A stretch of 40,874 bases of DNA, from positions 1 to 40,874 of the forward strand of contig JAMYHX010000398.1 of the NCBI GenBank assembly GCA_025529335.1, given 5' to 3'. Below the pieces are notes generated by a model that saw only the letters and a list, made by a program, of their open reading frames with translations, did no database searches and was not told the origin of the DNA. Shown piece by piece: positions 31,436 through 40,874 of the stretch; the stretch's first letter is position 1; each line of letters starts with the position of its first letter. Position numbers and translations under genes: made by a program. The stretch is from Rhizopus sp. PT2906. Its lineage: Eukaryota > Mucoromycota > Mucoromycetes > Mucorales > Rhizopodaceae.

Positions 31436-31717
31436 AATACGTCATAACCATGGTTTGAAGCTTAAATAGAAAGAATGAAAAATTATAAATGCACATATAA
31501 TGGCCCCCTCCCTTCTGTGTTATGCATTGACATACATTTTCGTTTATTAGGTTCTTTTTTATTATCGCCTTCTTTAATAGTTTGTGTATGTCGTCATTGC
31601 AGTAATAATAATAATAAAGCTGGACTGAAGAGGTTTAAGAACATAGGGTGACTGTTCAAGAGAACCTCTGTTTCATAGGTGAGATATTTTTGTCCTTTTT
31701 TTTTTTTGATCATTAAA
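31436..31717. other. Intergenic spacer between velvet and KAT14-like genes
   Basis: 282 bp with AT-rich 3' UTR-like sequence, an AATAAT run near 31604-31616 and a T tract (about 31697-31707) just before the next start codon. No gene is seen. Confidence 0.45.
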
Positions 31718-34182
31718 ATGCAAGAACTTCCATATAATGTAATAATAGCAGATCCATTCTTGTTTTGTTGTCTACTAATTACTATCATGTAGTTAAATGA
31801 GTTGACATGGGATAAAGATCATTTGAGAAATAAACAAGACAAATATTGTTATTGTGGAAATGGATATACAGAGTAAGCATTTATATATACAAACCTAGTT
31901 TTATTAAACTAATGAGCAAGCAAAGAGATAAACCCATGATTCGCTGCTCAACATGTCAACAGTTATTTCATGGAGGTAGATATCTTTTGTACAATGACAT
32001 TCGCTGATCTACTTTATTATTAGACTGTGTTCAATGCCTACCAAAACCTTTATTGTTTGGTGACAATTTTGGGACATTTACTTGTTCTATTTGCAATGAT
32101 GGAACAGAAAGTTATGAAAGAAAAGGTCTAAGTTGGATCATCATTGTTCATTTAGTCATTTACAATCTGATCAAGAAGGCTCAGATTGAAGATTCAAAAA
32201 AACCCGAGAAAGACAGACGAGAGCATTATTATTTTAGATGGAAAGAAGACGTATGCGCCTTCATTGATGATTATTGGGATTACTTATTACCAGATAAACA
32301 ACGTAAGATGAATATCTATGTAAAAAGTCCATGGTTCATATATGCAGCATCTTTTTTTTATAGGGTCCGCTACTTGGAACAACACCATTGCTAGTGTCTT
32401 GTCTACTCACAGCAACATCTTTTTGTCAGGATTTGAAAAGTTCAAGCAGAGCGGTAAAAAAGAAAACGAAAATATATATAGAATAATACATGATATTCAT
32501 TTATAAAATTAGCCTGGTGGACATTACACAAGGTTGAACCACCTACTGGAGAAAAGAAGACAAAGGCAGGATCAAGAGCAAGACCGAACCTGAAGAAACC
32601 ACTGAAGCGTAGTCAACCTGTTGAAGAGACAACAACAACAAGGCCTAGAAAGACGAGGAAAATACAGGATACAAAAAAACAGACAGTGAAGCAAGAGCAA
32701 CAAGATTTGATTGACCTCAGCTCACTTTCTGAATTATCATCAGCAGAAGAGGCATTTTCTGACAATGAAAGCACAAGCCAAGTTAAGAAAGATGAGAATA
32801 CAGTATTACCTAATGCTGCACAACAATCAGTTAAAAAGTTGTCACAAGTACCACTATCAGAAAATTCAGCACCTGCTCCTAAAGAACCAACAACGCCGGG
32901 ATTAGAGGATAGCAGCGTTGAAGATAAGAAAAAAGAGCTGCATATAAAAGAAAAAGAAAAAGAGCAGTCCAATGCAAAGTCAAATGATCAGATAGTGGTT
33001 CCTATTAAGAGTGATCCAGAAGAGTCATCTTTACTTGAGTCTAAATCACTTGGCACTATTCCTAATATATCATCCAGAGTTACACAGTCCTTACCTGTCC
33101 TACAGAGTTCACAAGACGAATGGCTTCTGTTACAAAAATTAGAACATGCCTCAAAAAGACTACCATATTCAGCAGCAAGATATAAAAGGAAATTAGCTGT
33201 GAGAAGATTAAAGCGAAATCTGGGAATCAAGTTATTTGATCTTGATAACCTCGTCCTGCAGTCACTCAGAACAAAGCATGCCCTGGAGCCAATTGCAAAG
33301 CACACGATCATACAGCCCACTGCAAACCAACAGCAGGATGAAAATAACGGCACACAAGATGCTCAACAGCTGCTCGACAAAATTACCTTTACGCCCTATA
33401 GTTGCTCCTTTGCCTCTCGACTATACGGTTCTATCAGACAACGAAATACCATCACACGTGACGAGGCCTGGCTGTCTTCCTGGAATGGTAGAAAATTAAG
33501 ACCCTTTATTTGGCGTAACTTTGAAACGAAGCCGACAAGGATGCTGTTGATGGCCCAGATCAAGTTGTGCCAGGGCAGGCCGCGTCGACGTGATCAGATG
33601 TTGGCAGAACCCAGAGAACTGGTAAGAGACGAAAGTATTGATTATGTCTATTTCCAGAAAGAACATCTCGATCAGGTGAATCAGTTACTGAAGCGTGCCT
33701 TTTGGGATGGCATTGATGTTTCCGAATCTCTCCTGTTTCCAGAATACAGCATTGTTTGCCTTTATAAACGAAGGGTGATCGGTTGCGCATTTATGACTCC
33801 AGAAGCATACATTACCTACATTGCGGTTGATCCTGGATGGGGAAACGCTGGTATCGGACAGTAAGTGTTTTGCCCTTTTTGATGACAGGTATAAAAAGTG
33901 TAACAACCCATGAATAGGTTTATGCTTTACCACTTGTTTCAGACAGCAATTAGTAAAGATGTCACACTACATGTGTCAGCGAATAATACAGCCATGGTAA
34001 AGAAAATCATTGATGATGATATATATATATATACACTCTTATTAATACTCATATGCACATAGCTTCTCTATCAAAAGTTTGGTTTTAAACCTGAAGAGTT
34101 TATAGTCAACTTTTATGACAAGTATTTACCAGCAAACAGCTTATATAGCAAGAACGCTTTTTACCTTAGGTTAAGAAGATGA
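31718..34182 (+). CDS. KAT14/CSRP2BP-like histone acetyltransferase (GNAT) with PHD-like finger
   Basis: Homologue of animal KAT14 (CSRP2BP, ATAC2), the GNAT subunit of the ATAC complex. Eight exons: 31718-31738, 31793-31872, 31899-31975, 32024-32302, 32364-32453, 32513-33860, 33918-33996 and 34063-34182; 2094 nt, 697 residues. The third exon could instead start at 31917, losing six residues in frame. A zinc-finger region is near the N-terminus (residues about 22-80): KYCYCGNG, MIRCSTCQQLFHGDCVQC, FTCSICNDG. A serine/acid-rich, low-complexity linker follows. The C-terminal GNAT region has LRPFIWRNFETKPTRMLL, YVYFQKEHLDQVNQLLKRAF, the acetyl-CoA loop AVDPGWGNAGIGQFMLYHLF, KDVTLHVSANNTAMLLYQKF and GFKPEEFIVNFYDKYLP, ending FYLRLRR. 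The last 60 residues parallel the vertebrate protein closely. Whether it sits in an ATAC-like complex in this fungus is not known from sequence. Confidence 0.92.
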
Positions 34183-35069
34183 TCTGACATTGGCAAAATG
34201 GGTAATACAAAGCAAAAAAGGAAAGAGCAGTCGGTAATCCTAGTTTGGGCATCTTTATCAAAAGCACATGCTAGATAAGACACACACACACACAAATGTA
34301 GTAGTTGTAGTATATGTATATTATCATTCTAACTTGTAAATATAATACAAAATAAACAGACCTTTGTTTGATCTTGTCCTATTTTATACCCCTTTCTTTT
34401 GAACACTGTAGCATTTACTCACCAGTGAGAAGCGATACTCGATTTTAAACTTCATTTGTCAGGTGATGCACCTTTAAAATCAGGAAACCAATTGGTGGAC
34501 TGGGGGTTAAAATGGTAATTAGTCACTGAAGGGCCTACTAGCTTTCATGACACTACGTTTATAAAAGTTCCCAGGATAGATAAATCAAGGAATGTGTATA
34601 AAAGGCAGTATTTTATTTATTTAGAAAAATACTCTTTTAATAAATATATTTTTTTTTCTCAAAACATTTACAATACCAACAAAAAAGAAGATGATGGTTA
34701 CCATAACAACTCTACGCACAATTTCTATTACCATGAACATCTAAGATTACTACAACGAACAAATTATATTATGCGTAACATTTTTATTGCCTTCACTCCG
34801 AGATTAAGACATTGAGGTACAAAGACCAGCCAATGAAGGTAGTCTTTGGTGGTTCCTAAATTGGCGTTTTTGGTCCAAAAAGGAAATTGATACTTTTGCG
34901 GTCATACGCCATGAACACAAAGATTCCTATTTATGATAGATTACATATAAAAGGGTTCTTCTGATACGATTCAGTTCATAAAAGCTCTCTCTCTCTCTCT
35001 TGTTCTTTTTTATTTTTCTCTCTCTTTTTTTCTTAATCTAATCTCCTCCATTCTTTTTACATAACGTAA
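34183..35069. promoter_or_regulatory. Intergenic region and OPT promoter
   Basis: 887 bp. No gene is supported; a 73-codon frame at 34594-34815 is AT-rich low complexity. Near the OPT start are a dyad TTTTTGG-T-CCAAAAA (34867-34881), a TATA-like TATAAAAG (34946-34953) about 120 bp before the ATG, and a CT-rich leader (about 34985-35060). An ACACAC run lies near 34281-34294. Confidence 0.55.
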
Positions 35070-37434
35070 ATGACTGGAACAAGTATCTCCTCTCAAGAAA
35101 AGAGAGGATACGAAGAGCATTATATTACATCAGAAACAATCGTCACCTCAGAAAAGGTCGAGGACTTCTTAAGCACGTCTGTCGAGAAGGAACATTATGG
35201 TCTATCAGACAGAGCATCTGCTCAGCAACATCTTGAAGAAGAAGAAGACTCTCCTATTGAAGAAGTCCGTGCTGTAGTCCCCAAGTAAGTGTTTTTGTGC
35301 ATATATATGATTGTATTTGGTGACTAAAGACTTTGCCTATAGTACAGATGACCCCGACTTACCAGTATACACCTTCCGTGTTGTCTTCCTTGGTTTAATC
35401 TTTACCTGTTTCCTTGCCTTTGTCAATCAATTCTTCTTTTACAGAGACAACCCAATGGTTGTTGGTGCCCTCGTTGTTCAATTGATTAGTTTCCCTATTG
35501 CCAAATTCATGGAAAAGATTATTCCTAAATCCAAATTCTTCAACCCTGGCCCTTTCAATGTTAAAGAACATGTCTTGATTGTTGTCATGGCCAACTGTTC
35601 ATACCAAACTGCTTATGCTATGGATATCATTACCATTCAACGTATCTACTACGGCCAAAACATGGGATGGGGCGGAGGTATCCTGTTGATCTGGACAACC
35701 CAATTGCTTGGTTTCGGTCTTGGTGGTATCCTTCGTAAATATCTTGTGTACCCTGCTTCCATGGTCTGGCCTGCAAACTTGGCCACAATCTCTCTTTTGC
35801 GTTCATTGCATCAAGTACAAGACAACTGGACCGGTCCCAGTCGTTTTAGATGGTTCTTGTACATGTTTGGTGCCATGTTTGTCTACCAATGGTTCCCCAG
35901 TTACTTCTGGCCAATTCTTGGTGCTTTCTCTTGGATCTGCTGGATCAATCCTCGCAACCTCATCTTGAGTCAAGTGACTGGTTCAAAAGCTATGGGTATT
36001 CTTGCCTTCAGTTTCGACTGGAGTCAAATTGTATCTTATTTGATGAACCCCCTTGTTGTCCCTGGTTGGGCTATTGCCAATATTGCCGTTGCTTTCGTTA
36101 TTGTCGCCTGGATCATCGGTCCTGCCATGTACTACTCAAATGTTTGGGACGCTCAAAAGTTCCCCATGATCACATCCAAGCTCTTCACCACAAATGGCGA
36201 CTCTTGGGTCAACAGCAAGGTCTTGACTGCAGACAGACTTTTGGACGAAGCAGCTTATGCTGAATATGGTCCTCTTCGTATGGCTCCCTTCTTTGCTCTC
36301 AACTACGGTATTGGTTTTGCTGGTATCACTTGTATCTTGGTTCACACCTACTTGTATCACGGCAAGGAAATCGTAGCACGATTCAAGGAATCTCGTACAA
36401 AGGAAAACAACGATGATATCCACATGAAGTTGATGCGTATCTATCCCGAAGTCCCTCAATGGTGGTATGCCGTTATCTTTATCGTTTCTTTTGGTGTCTC
36501 CTTTGGTGTGATCTATGGCTGGCCCATTTATCTCCCATGGTGGGGCTTGATCCTTGCTGTTGCCATTTCTGTCATCTTTTCTTTACCCATTGGTATCATT
36601 ACTGCCATTACCAACCAAACTCCTGGTTTGAACATCATTACCGAACTTATCATCGGTTTTGCTTTACCTGGTCATCCCATTGCCAACGTTACCTTCAAGA
36701 CTTATGGTTACATTTCCATGGTTCAAGCTATTACCTTTGTCAGTGATCTCAAGCTTGGCCACTATACCAAGGTTCCTCCTAGAGCCATGTTCTGGGCACA
36801 AATTGCTGGTACTATCCTTGCTGGTCTTATCAACTTGGCTACTGGTACCTGGCTTATGGATACCGTCAAGGATATTTGTAGCGATGGTGCTGCTCCTTGG
36901 ACCTGTCCTAACGCCAATGTGTTCTACTCTGCCTCCATCATTTGGGGTGTCATTGGTCCCCAGAAGATGTTTGGTCCTGGATCTCCTTACAATGCCATGT
37001 TGTGGTTCTTGCTCATCGGTTTGATCCTTCCTATTCCCTTCTACTTCTTGGCCAAGAGATATCCCAACAGCTGGTTCAAGTACGTCCACATCCCTCTTTT
37101 CCTCAACGCTCTTGGTATGATGCCTCCTGCTACTCCCATCAACTACTTCATGTGGTGTTCCATCGGTTTCTTCTTCATGACCATCCTTCGTCGTTATAAA
37201 CACGACTGGTGGGTCAAATACAACTACGTTACGGCAGCTGCCTTTGATACTGCCTCAAGTATTGCTACACTCATCATCTTTGGTGTCCAGACAGGTACGA
37301 ATGTCTATGAATTCAACTGGTGGGGATCTGGTGGACAAGTGTATTCCGGCCTGGATTATGTTGCCGCTGATAACTGTCCTCTTTCCATGGCTAATGGTGA
37401 AGGTGTGTGTCTCTCATGTGCACCTGCCTCTTAA
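35070..37434 (+). CDS. Oligopeptide transporter (OPT family)
   Basis: Proton-coupled plasma-membrane transporter for small peptides (tetra/pentapeptides, possibly glutathione). Two exons: 35070-35284 and 35343-37434; 2307 nt, 768 residues, typical for fungal OPTs. The first about 75 residues are a charged cytosolic N-terminus, after which TDDPDLPVYTFRVVFLGLIF begins the membrane domain. Family landmarks are the NPGPFNVKEHVLIVVMAN motif, the loop QNMGWGGGILLIWTTQLLGF, PGHPIANVTFKTYGYISMVQ, and C-terminal LFLNALGMMPPATPINYFMW. About 14-16 hydrophobic segments are visible. Codon use in exon 2 is richer in C-ending codons (GGT/GCC/ATC, CTT) than in neighbouring genes, which suggests high expression. 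The single short intron after a variable N-terminal exon is normal for this family. Confidence 0.96.
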
Positions 37435-38155
37435 ACTTGTATACCAAAAATATTTTTTTAATATAATTTTATAATTATTTAATCCCTTTCTTTTTTTTTA
37501 AAAAAAAAAATAAAAATAAGAATAATTCATTAGCATAAACCTCTTTTGACGTTTTATGAATGGTAGCAGATTAGAGATCAATGGATAATTATAGATTGAC
37601 ACAAAGTGCACAATGTGTGGTTAAAGAGAGAGAGAGAGAGGGAGAAAGGGAGGACACTCAGGGGAAATGATGTGATATCACTTTCAGGGCACATAACCTT
37701 CTTTTGAAATAATTCAGTGCCTTTTACAGAGAGTAAGTCAATGGTTACTGTTGCTTACATCTCTAATTTCATATAAAAATGACGTCTGCCCTGAAAACTA
37801 TGGTTTAATTAAGACACTGTTGTAGCAGAAGGAAGAATATTCGAGGAAGGGTATGATGTACCTTCTACCCCTCAAAAAAAGCTTTCGTTGATACGCGATT
37901 ACATGAATAACATTCAACTGTACAACCTACTGCAAATAGATCATGCGAACATCTCCTTATTGAGTCTCTTTATATTATTTATTTGAGGCATAGATTTAAA
38001 TATAAAGTAGTTTGGTAAATGCATTTATTGAGAGGAAAAAAAAAAAGAGAGATGAGCTATAAAAAAGAAGAAATGGGAGAGAGAGAAAAAAAAGGGGGGT
38101 TATAAAGTATTGCGAAGTTGTATTTACATGACAGAATAAAGTGAAAGAAAGGAAT
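37435..38155. other. Convergent 3' region between OPT and bZIP genes
   Basis: About 720 bp without a gene. It holds a T9-A11 tract (37491-37510) just after the OPT stop, a GA microsatellite (about 37625-37642), a 10-bp inverted repeat TTTCAGGGCA / TGCCCTGAAA (37682-37691 and 37787-37796), and another purine-rich run (about 38030-38100) that is the 3' flank of the minus-strand bZIP gene. Confidence 0.5.
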
Positions 38156-39364
38156 TTAAATTACAAAAGGGCTATCAGACCAAAGAAAAGATTTGTCAAC
38201 AGTTGAGCTGTTGACCAAGGAAGCTTGGATTAGTGTATCATATAAATACTCCATGTATGAACTCGACTTGGTCTTGGGTGAGAATTGAAGCTCATCAGGC
38301 ATGTATGATTTGGGTTGAAGTGATGTTGCAATTTGTACGACAAATAGCAGAAAATGACCAGCCAATTCTCGAAACAAGGCTGATTCTTTATGTTTCTTGG
38401 CATCCTGCAAGATAGTCTTGTAATCCCAAACGGGCATAACTGCGTTAGAGACAAGGATACAGTGATGGTCTTGTTGATGACGATAAGATTCTGTAGGCTT
38501 TGTGCCTAACAAACTGATATCCTTGTTAATATTAGGCTTGGGTAATGATGCAGAAACGCGTGGTGATGAAGGTTGTTGTTGCATAGACAAAAGTTGTTGG
38601 TTTTGTCTCTTCAAGACGTCCATTTCTTTCTTCAACGTCTTGTTTTCTTCTTCAACTTTGGTTAATTTTTCTTTTAATTCTTCAGCTGTTTTTTTGTGTT
38701 CAGCCACTTGTTCCTCCAAGGAAGTGATGTATTCTTTATATCCATGTGAGTCTATTGTTTATATAAACAGAGAAATATTATTATTACCTTTTCTTCTAAC
38801 TCTGAAATTTCTTGCAGATATTTTATTACGTAATTGTCGACGTTCTTTGGAGGTCAATTTCTTTAGATCGATTCCATCAGCCGCAGCATAGGCTTCCAAA
38901 GTAGTAACAGTTTCTTCATTATGCTTATCGCCTTTCTTTATCAAGTCATACTTTTCCTCAAATTGCTTGTAGTCTTGGATAACGTCTTCATCTTTCATGC
39001 TAGTATCCATAGCAGCATTTTCATTATTGTTTTTATTATTATTCTCATTGCTTTCTTTATTTTCTGCAGGAGGAGCGAATATAACAGAAGGCGCAGCAGT
39101 CTGTATTTCTTGCTCTCTTGCAGCGAGTTGTTGTTTAGCCAACTCGATCAACTGCTTAATCTGTTCCAAGGTATGCATGGTTATCTCACCCTTGACAGGT
39201 TCTTGTTGTTGTTGTTGTTGTTGTTCTTGAGAAGGAAGAGGGGGCAATGGTTGATCCAAGATAAAATTGTTTTGCTGATCAACAAAGAAAGATGAGTAAT
39301 CTGGGGTTAGTACTTCTTCATTGGACACCCAGTCCATATTAACAACGTCTTCAAAGTTCATCAT
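38156..39364 (-). CDS. bZIP transcription factor
   Basis: Sequence-specific nuclear transcription factor. Two exons on the minus strand: 38788-39364 and 38156-38733, with a 54-nt intron whose acceptor is ATAAAG; 1155 nt, 384 residues. The N-terminus has acidic/hydrophobic patches (MMNFEDVVNMDWVSNEEVL) and a polyglutamine run, then an Asn-rich stretch. The basic region is KERRQLRNKISARNFRVRRK (residues about 173-192), with the N-x7-R signature in NKISARNFR. The splice junction falls right after it, joining to EYITSLEEQVAEHKKTAEEL. The leucine zipper heptads continue to about residue 240 (LTKVEEENKTLKKEMDVLKR). The C-terminal third is unrecognised but structured-looking (WDYKTILQDAKKHKESALFR). 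Met1 or Met2 could be the start. It is not obviously Gcn4; the target genes cannot be told. Confidence 0.9.
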
Positions 39365-40265
39365 TTTTTAATTAAAAAAAAAGTGAGAATAAAGAAAAGA
39401 AAGAGAAAGGTGAAAAAAGGGGAATGACGATATTATTAATTAGTGCAGTGGTCACATGGACGAACATGCTGGAAAGAAGACCACTCTACGCGTATTGGTA
39501 CTCCGAATCGGATAAATTTCTATTCAAGTCTTTTCAAAAGCCTTTATTTTATTTTGATTAAAATCAAATAGATCGCGTATTAAAGAAGCTATGCAATTCT
39601 CTATAAAACCTTCTATCAATTGGGTCATCTCAGCACCAATAGCTTTTATCGGCTGCAATTAGTGCCGCTTCTAAAAACTACTAGTAGACTTATTGGCGTT
39701 ATCTGTACAAGGGTAAAATGATTCTCATGCATCATAATTTTTGTGATTGTCGCACCATTGATCCCCCCCCTTTTTTTGATTTTTTGAAAGGGAGGTTGTT
39801 GATCATTATCACTATCATTTTGATAAATACATATGTGATTTCATAGTGTGAGATTATGTGATGCTAGTTTACATAGTTGATCAATCGCATTCATTAGATT
39901 CTTCTAAAAGATATACAGCAAATAAAGGATTTATTTGGAAAATATATGCATTATAACTAAAAGACTAATGAATAAAAAGTAATGTATCATTCGGTTTATA
40001 CTTACCGAAACGTTAAAGAATGTATTGCCGTTAAAATGGACAGTGCATTAAATCCAGGAATACCATTAGTCTGTTGAAGGGAGGAAGGAAAGGGCTTTCA
40101 TTACCATGTATTGATTTGTAAACAAAGGTACCATATATATACATATATAATGTACTGTTCACAGTTCCACACTGTACCACCATACGTTCCAAGTATTGAA
40201 TAGTTTAGACTAGCATTTAACATCTTTTACTTGATTGAAAAAGGATAGAAATCCAGATGATAAAG
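39365..40265. other. Upstream region of the bZIP gene, no gene seen
   Basis: About 900 bp of AT-rich DNA. It contains a C8-T7 tract near 39763-39777 facing GAAAGGGAGG (a weak hairpin) and alternating AT near 40132-40150. No coding signal was found on either strand. Confidence 0.5.
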
Positions 40266-40529
40266 ATGAATTTGCCGGCTGACCAAGACAAAAAGATGTT
40301 TGAGTTTCCATGAAACGACAACACAATTGTTGAAGACATGAAACCTTTGTATCAGCCAACATGGAGAGCCAAATCAGTAATGAAAACTGCTGTGGATTTC
40401 ATAAATGACAATCGTCCTCAAGAAAAAATTGGCACAATCCAGATACCGTTCTTCCGTTGACATTCCTTCATGATACCCAAATGCATTCAAGAGAAGAAGA
40501 TTTTGAGTTCTCCTATAGTTCTTAGCTAG
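40266..40529 (+). pseudogene. Decayed coding fragment, possibly alpha/beta hydrolase
   Basis: A single reading frame starting at an ATG and running 87 codons, with in-frame TGA at 40311-40313 and 40458-40460. The text between is protein-like: LPADQDKKMFEFP, then VEDMKPLYQPTWRAKSVMKT, AVDFINDNRPQEKIGTIQIP. The arrangement (tryptophan-containing helix, then I-x-I-P-F-F before the expected catalytic-Asp loop) recalls monoglyceride-lipase-like hydrolases, but this is a weak resemblance. There are no flanking exons in the window. Confidence 0.35.
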
Positions 40530-40874
40530 TATTGTCCTCTTTTTTTTAAATTGTGCCTTATGCTGTTATTATTTTATTCAGTATAGATATAAATATTATT
40601 TCATTGCATGTCTCTTGTTAAAGCTTTGTTGTCAACGCTGCACATTACAACTAATTAAATTGTGTATCACTACAGAAACAGTTCAGTGAAGAACCCCTTT
40701 AGAATTCGCAAGGATTGTCCAGCTTATTATCATACAGTTATAAAGATTGTATACATTGACGCTGCTTAATGTAAGTAAAATTAAACCAACGTTATAAAGT
40801 TTTTCTAAAAATTATTGACACTGATGCCAAGAGTAAAATTCGCGGTCGTTAAATTCTATTGTCACGTTTACCAT

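Noticed and set aside
32613..32972. 119-codon minus-strand ORF, Ser/Phe/Cys-rich
   Set aside because: Antisense of the acidic, serine-rich linker of the KAT14-like gene.
34594..34815. 73-codon plus-strand ORF upstream of OPT
   Set aside because: Asn/Tyr/Ile-rich composition as expected from AT-rich non-coding DNA.
36664..37203. 179-codon open frame on the minus strand within OPT
   Set aside because: Antisense shadow of a strongly coding, codon-biased exon; no domain and no independent start context.
26410..39364. Treating RasGEF, velvet, KAT14-like, OPT and bZIP as a functional gene cluster
   Set aside because: No shared pathway, ordinary spacing, and all are conserved housekeeping or regulatory genes; adjacency alone is not evidence.

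Overview
The window is nuclear DNA from a filamentous fungus, very probably an early-diverging one (Mucoromycota, most likely Mucorales). It is AT-rich, with many 45-80 nt GT...AG introns and pyrimidine-rich leaders before start codons. Its gene set fits: a KAT14/CSRP2BP-type acetyltransferase (absent from yeasts), a velvet protein, Mss51, Ski3, an SH3-WW Ras exchange factor, and remnants that resemble repeated mucoralean families. The species cannot be named from sequence alone. I rebuilt fourteen intact genes exon by exon by hand. Each has canonical splice sites (one GC-AG exception) and an exon sum divisible by three.

Left part (1-7900) is part conserved gene, part graveyard. Chorismate synthase (893-2173, minus) is intact and has two perfect TGACTCA boxes upstream. 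Around it are a truncated transposon-like ORF (246-674), an acyl-CoA ligase pseudogene with frame breaks, a nonsense codon and lost motif residues (3113-4820), a decayed gene of what looks like a repeated mucoralean family (5275-6913), and the C-terminal half of a Tc1/mariner (IS630-type) transposase (7161-7490). A 20-bp motif occurs three times (231, 5156, and inverted at 7837). The last two enclose the hypothetical gene and the transposase remnant, as terminal inverted repeats would.

Centre (8066-25870) is dense and conserved: perilipin-like lipid-droplet protein, sorbitol/xylitol-type dehydrogenase, SR-like RRM protein, TMX1-like membrane thioredoxin, Ski3 (sharing a 93-bp bidirectional promoter with the thioredoxin gene), Pmp3, a TM9/EMP70 protein, a DDT/WHIM chromatin protein and Mss51.

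Right part (26410-39364) is regulatory and transport: a Cdc25-type Ras exchange factor (SH3-WW-WW-RasGEF), a velvet regulator with an in-frame 27-nt micro-exon behind a GC-AG intron, the KAT14-like acetyltransferase, an OPT oligopeptide transporter and a bZIP factor. The last 1.5 kb is non-coding apart from a decayed ORF near 40266-40529.

The genes are not an obvious pathway cluster; the layout is ordinary fungal gene order with decayed mobile or duplicated material in the gaps. I found no CRISPR array, rRNA or convincing tRNA, and no clear new multi-gene system. The most useful leads are the skippable velvet micro-exon, the fungal KAT14, the TIR-like motif set, and the palindrome cluster upstream of the perilipin gene.
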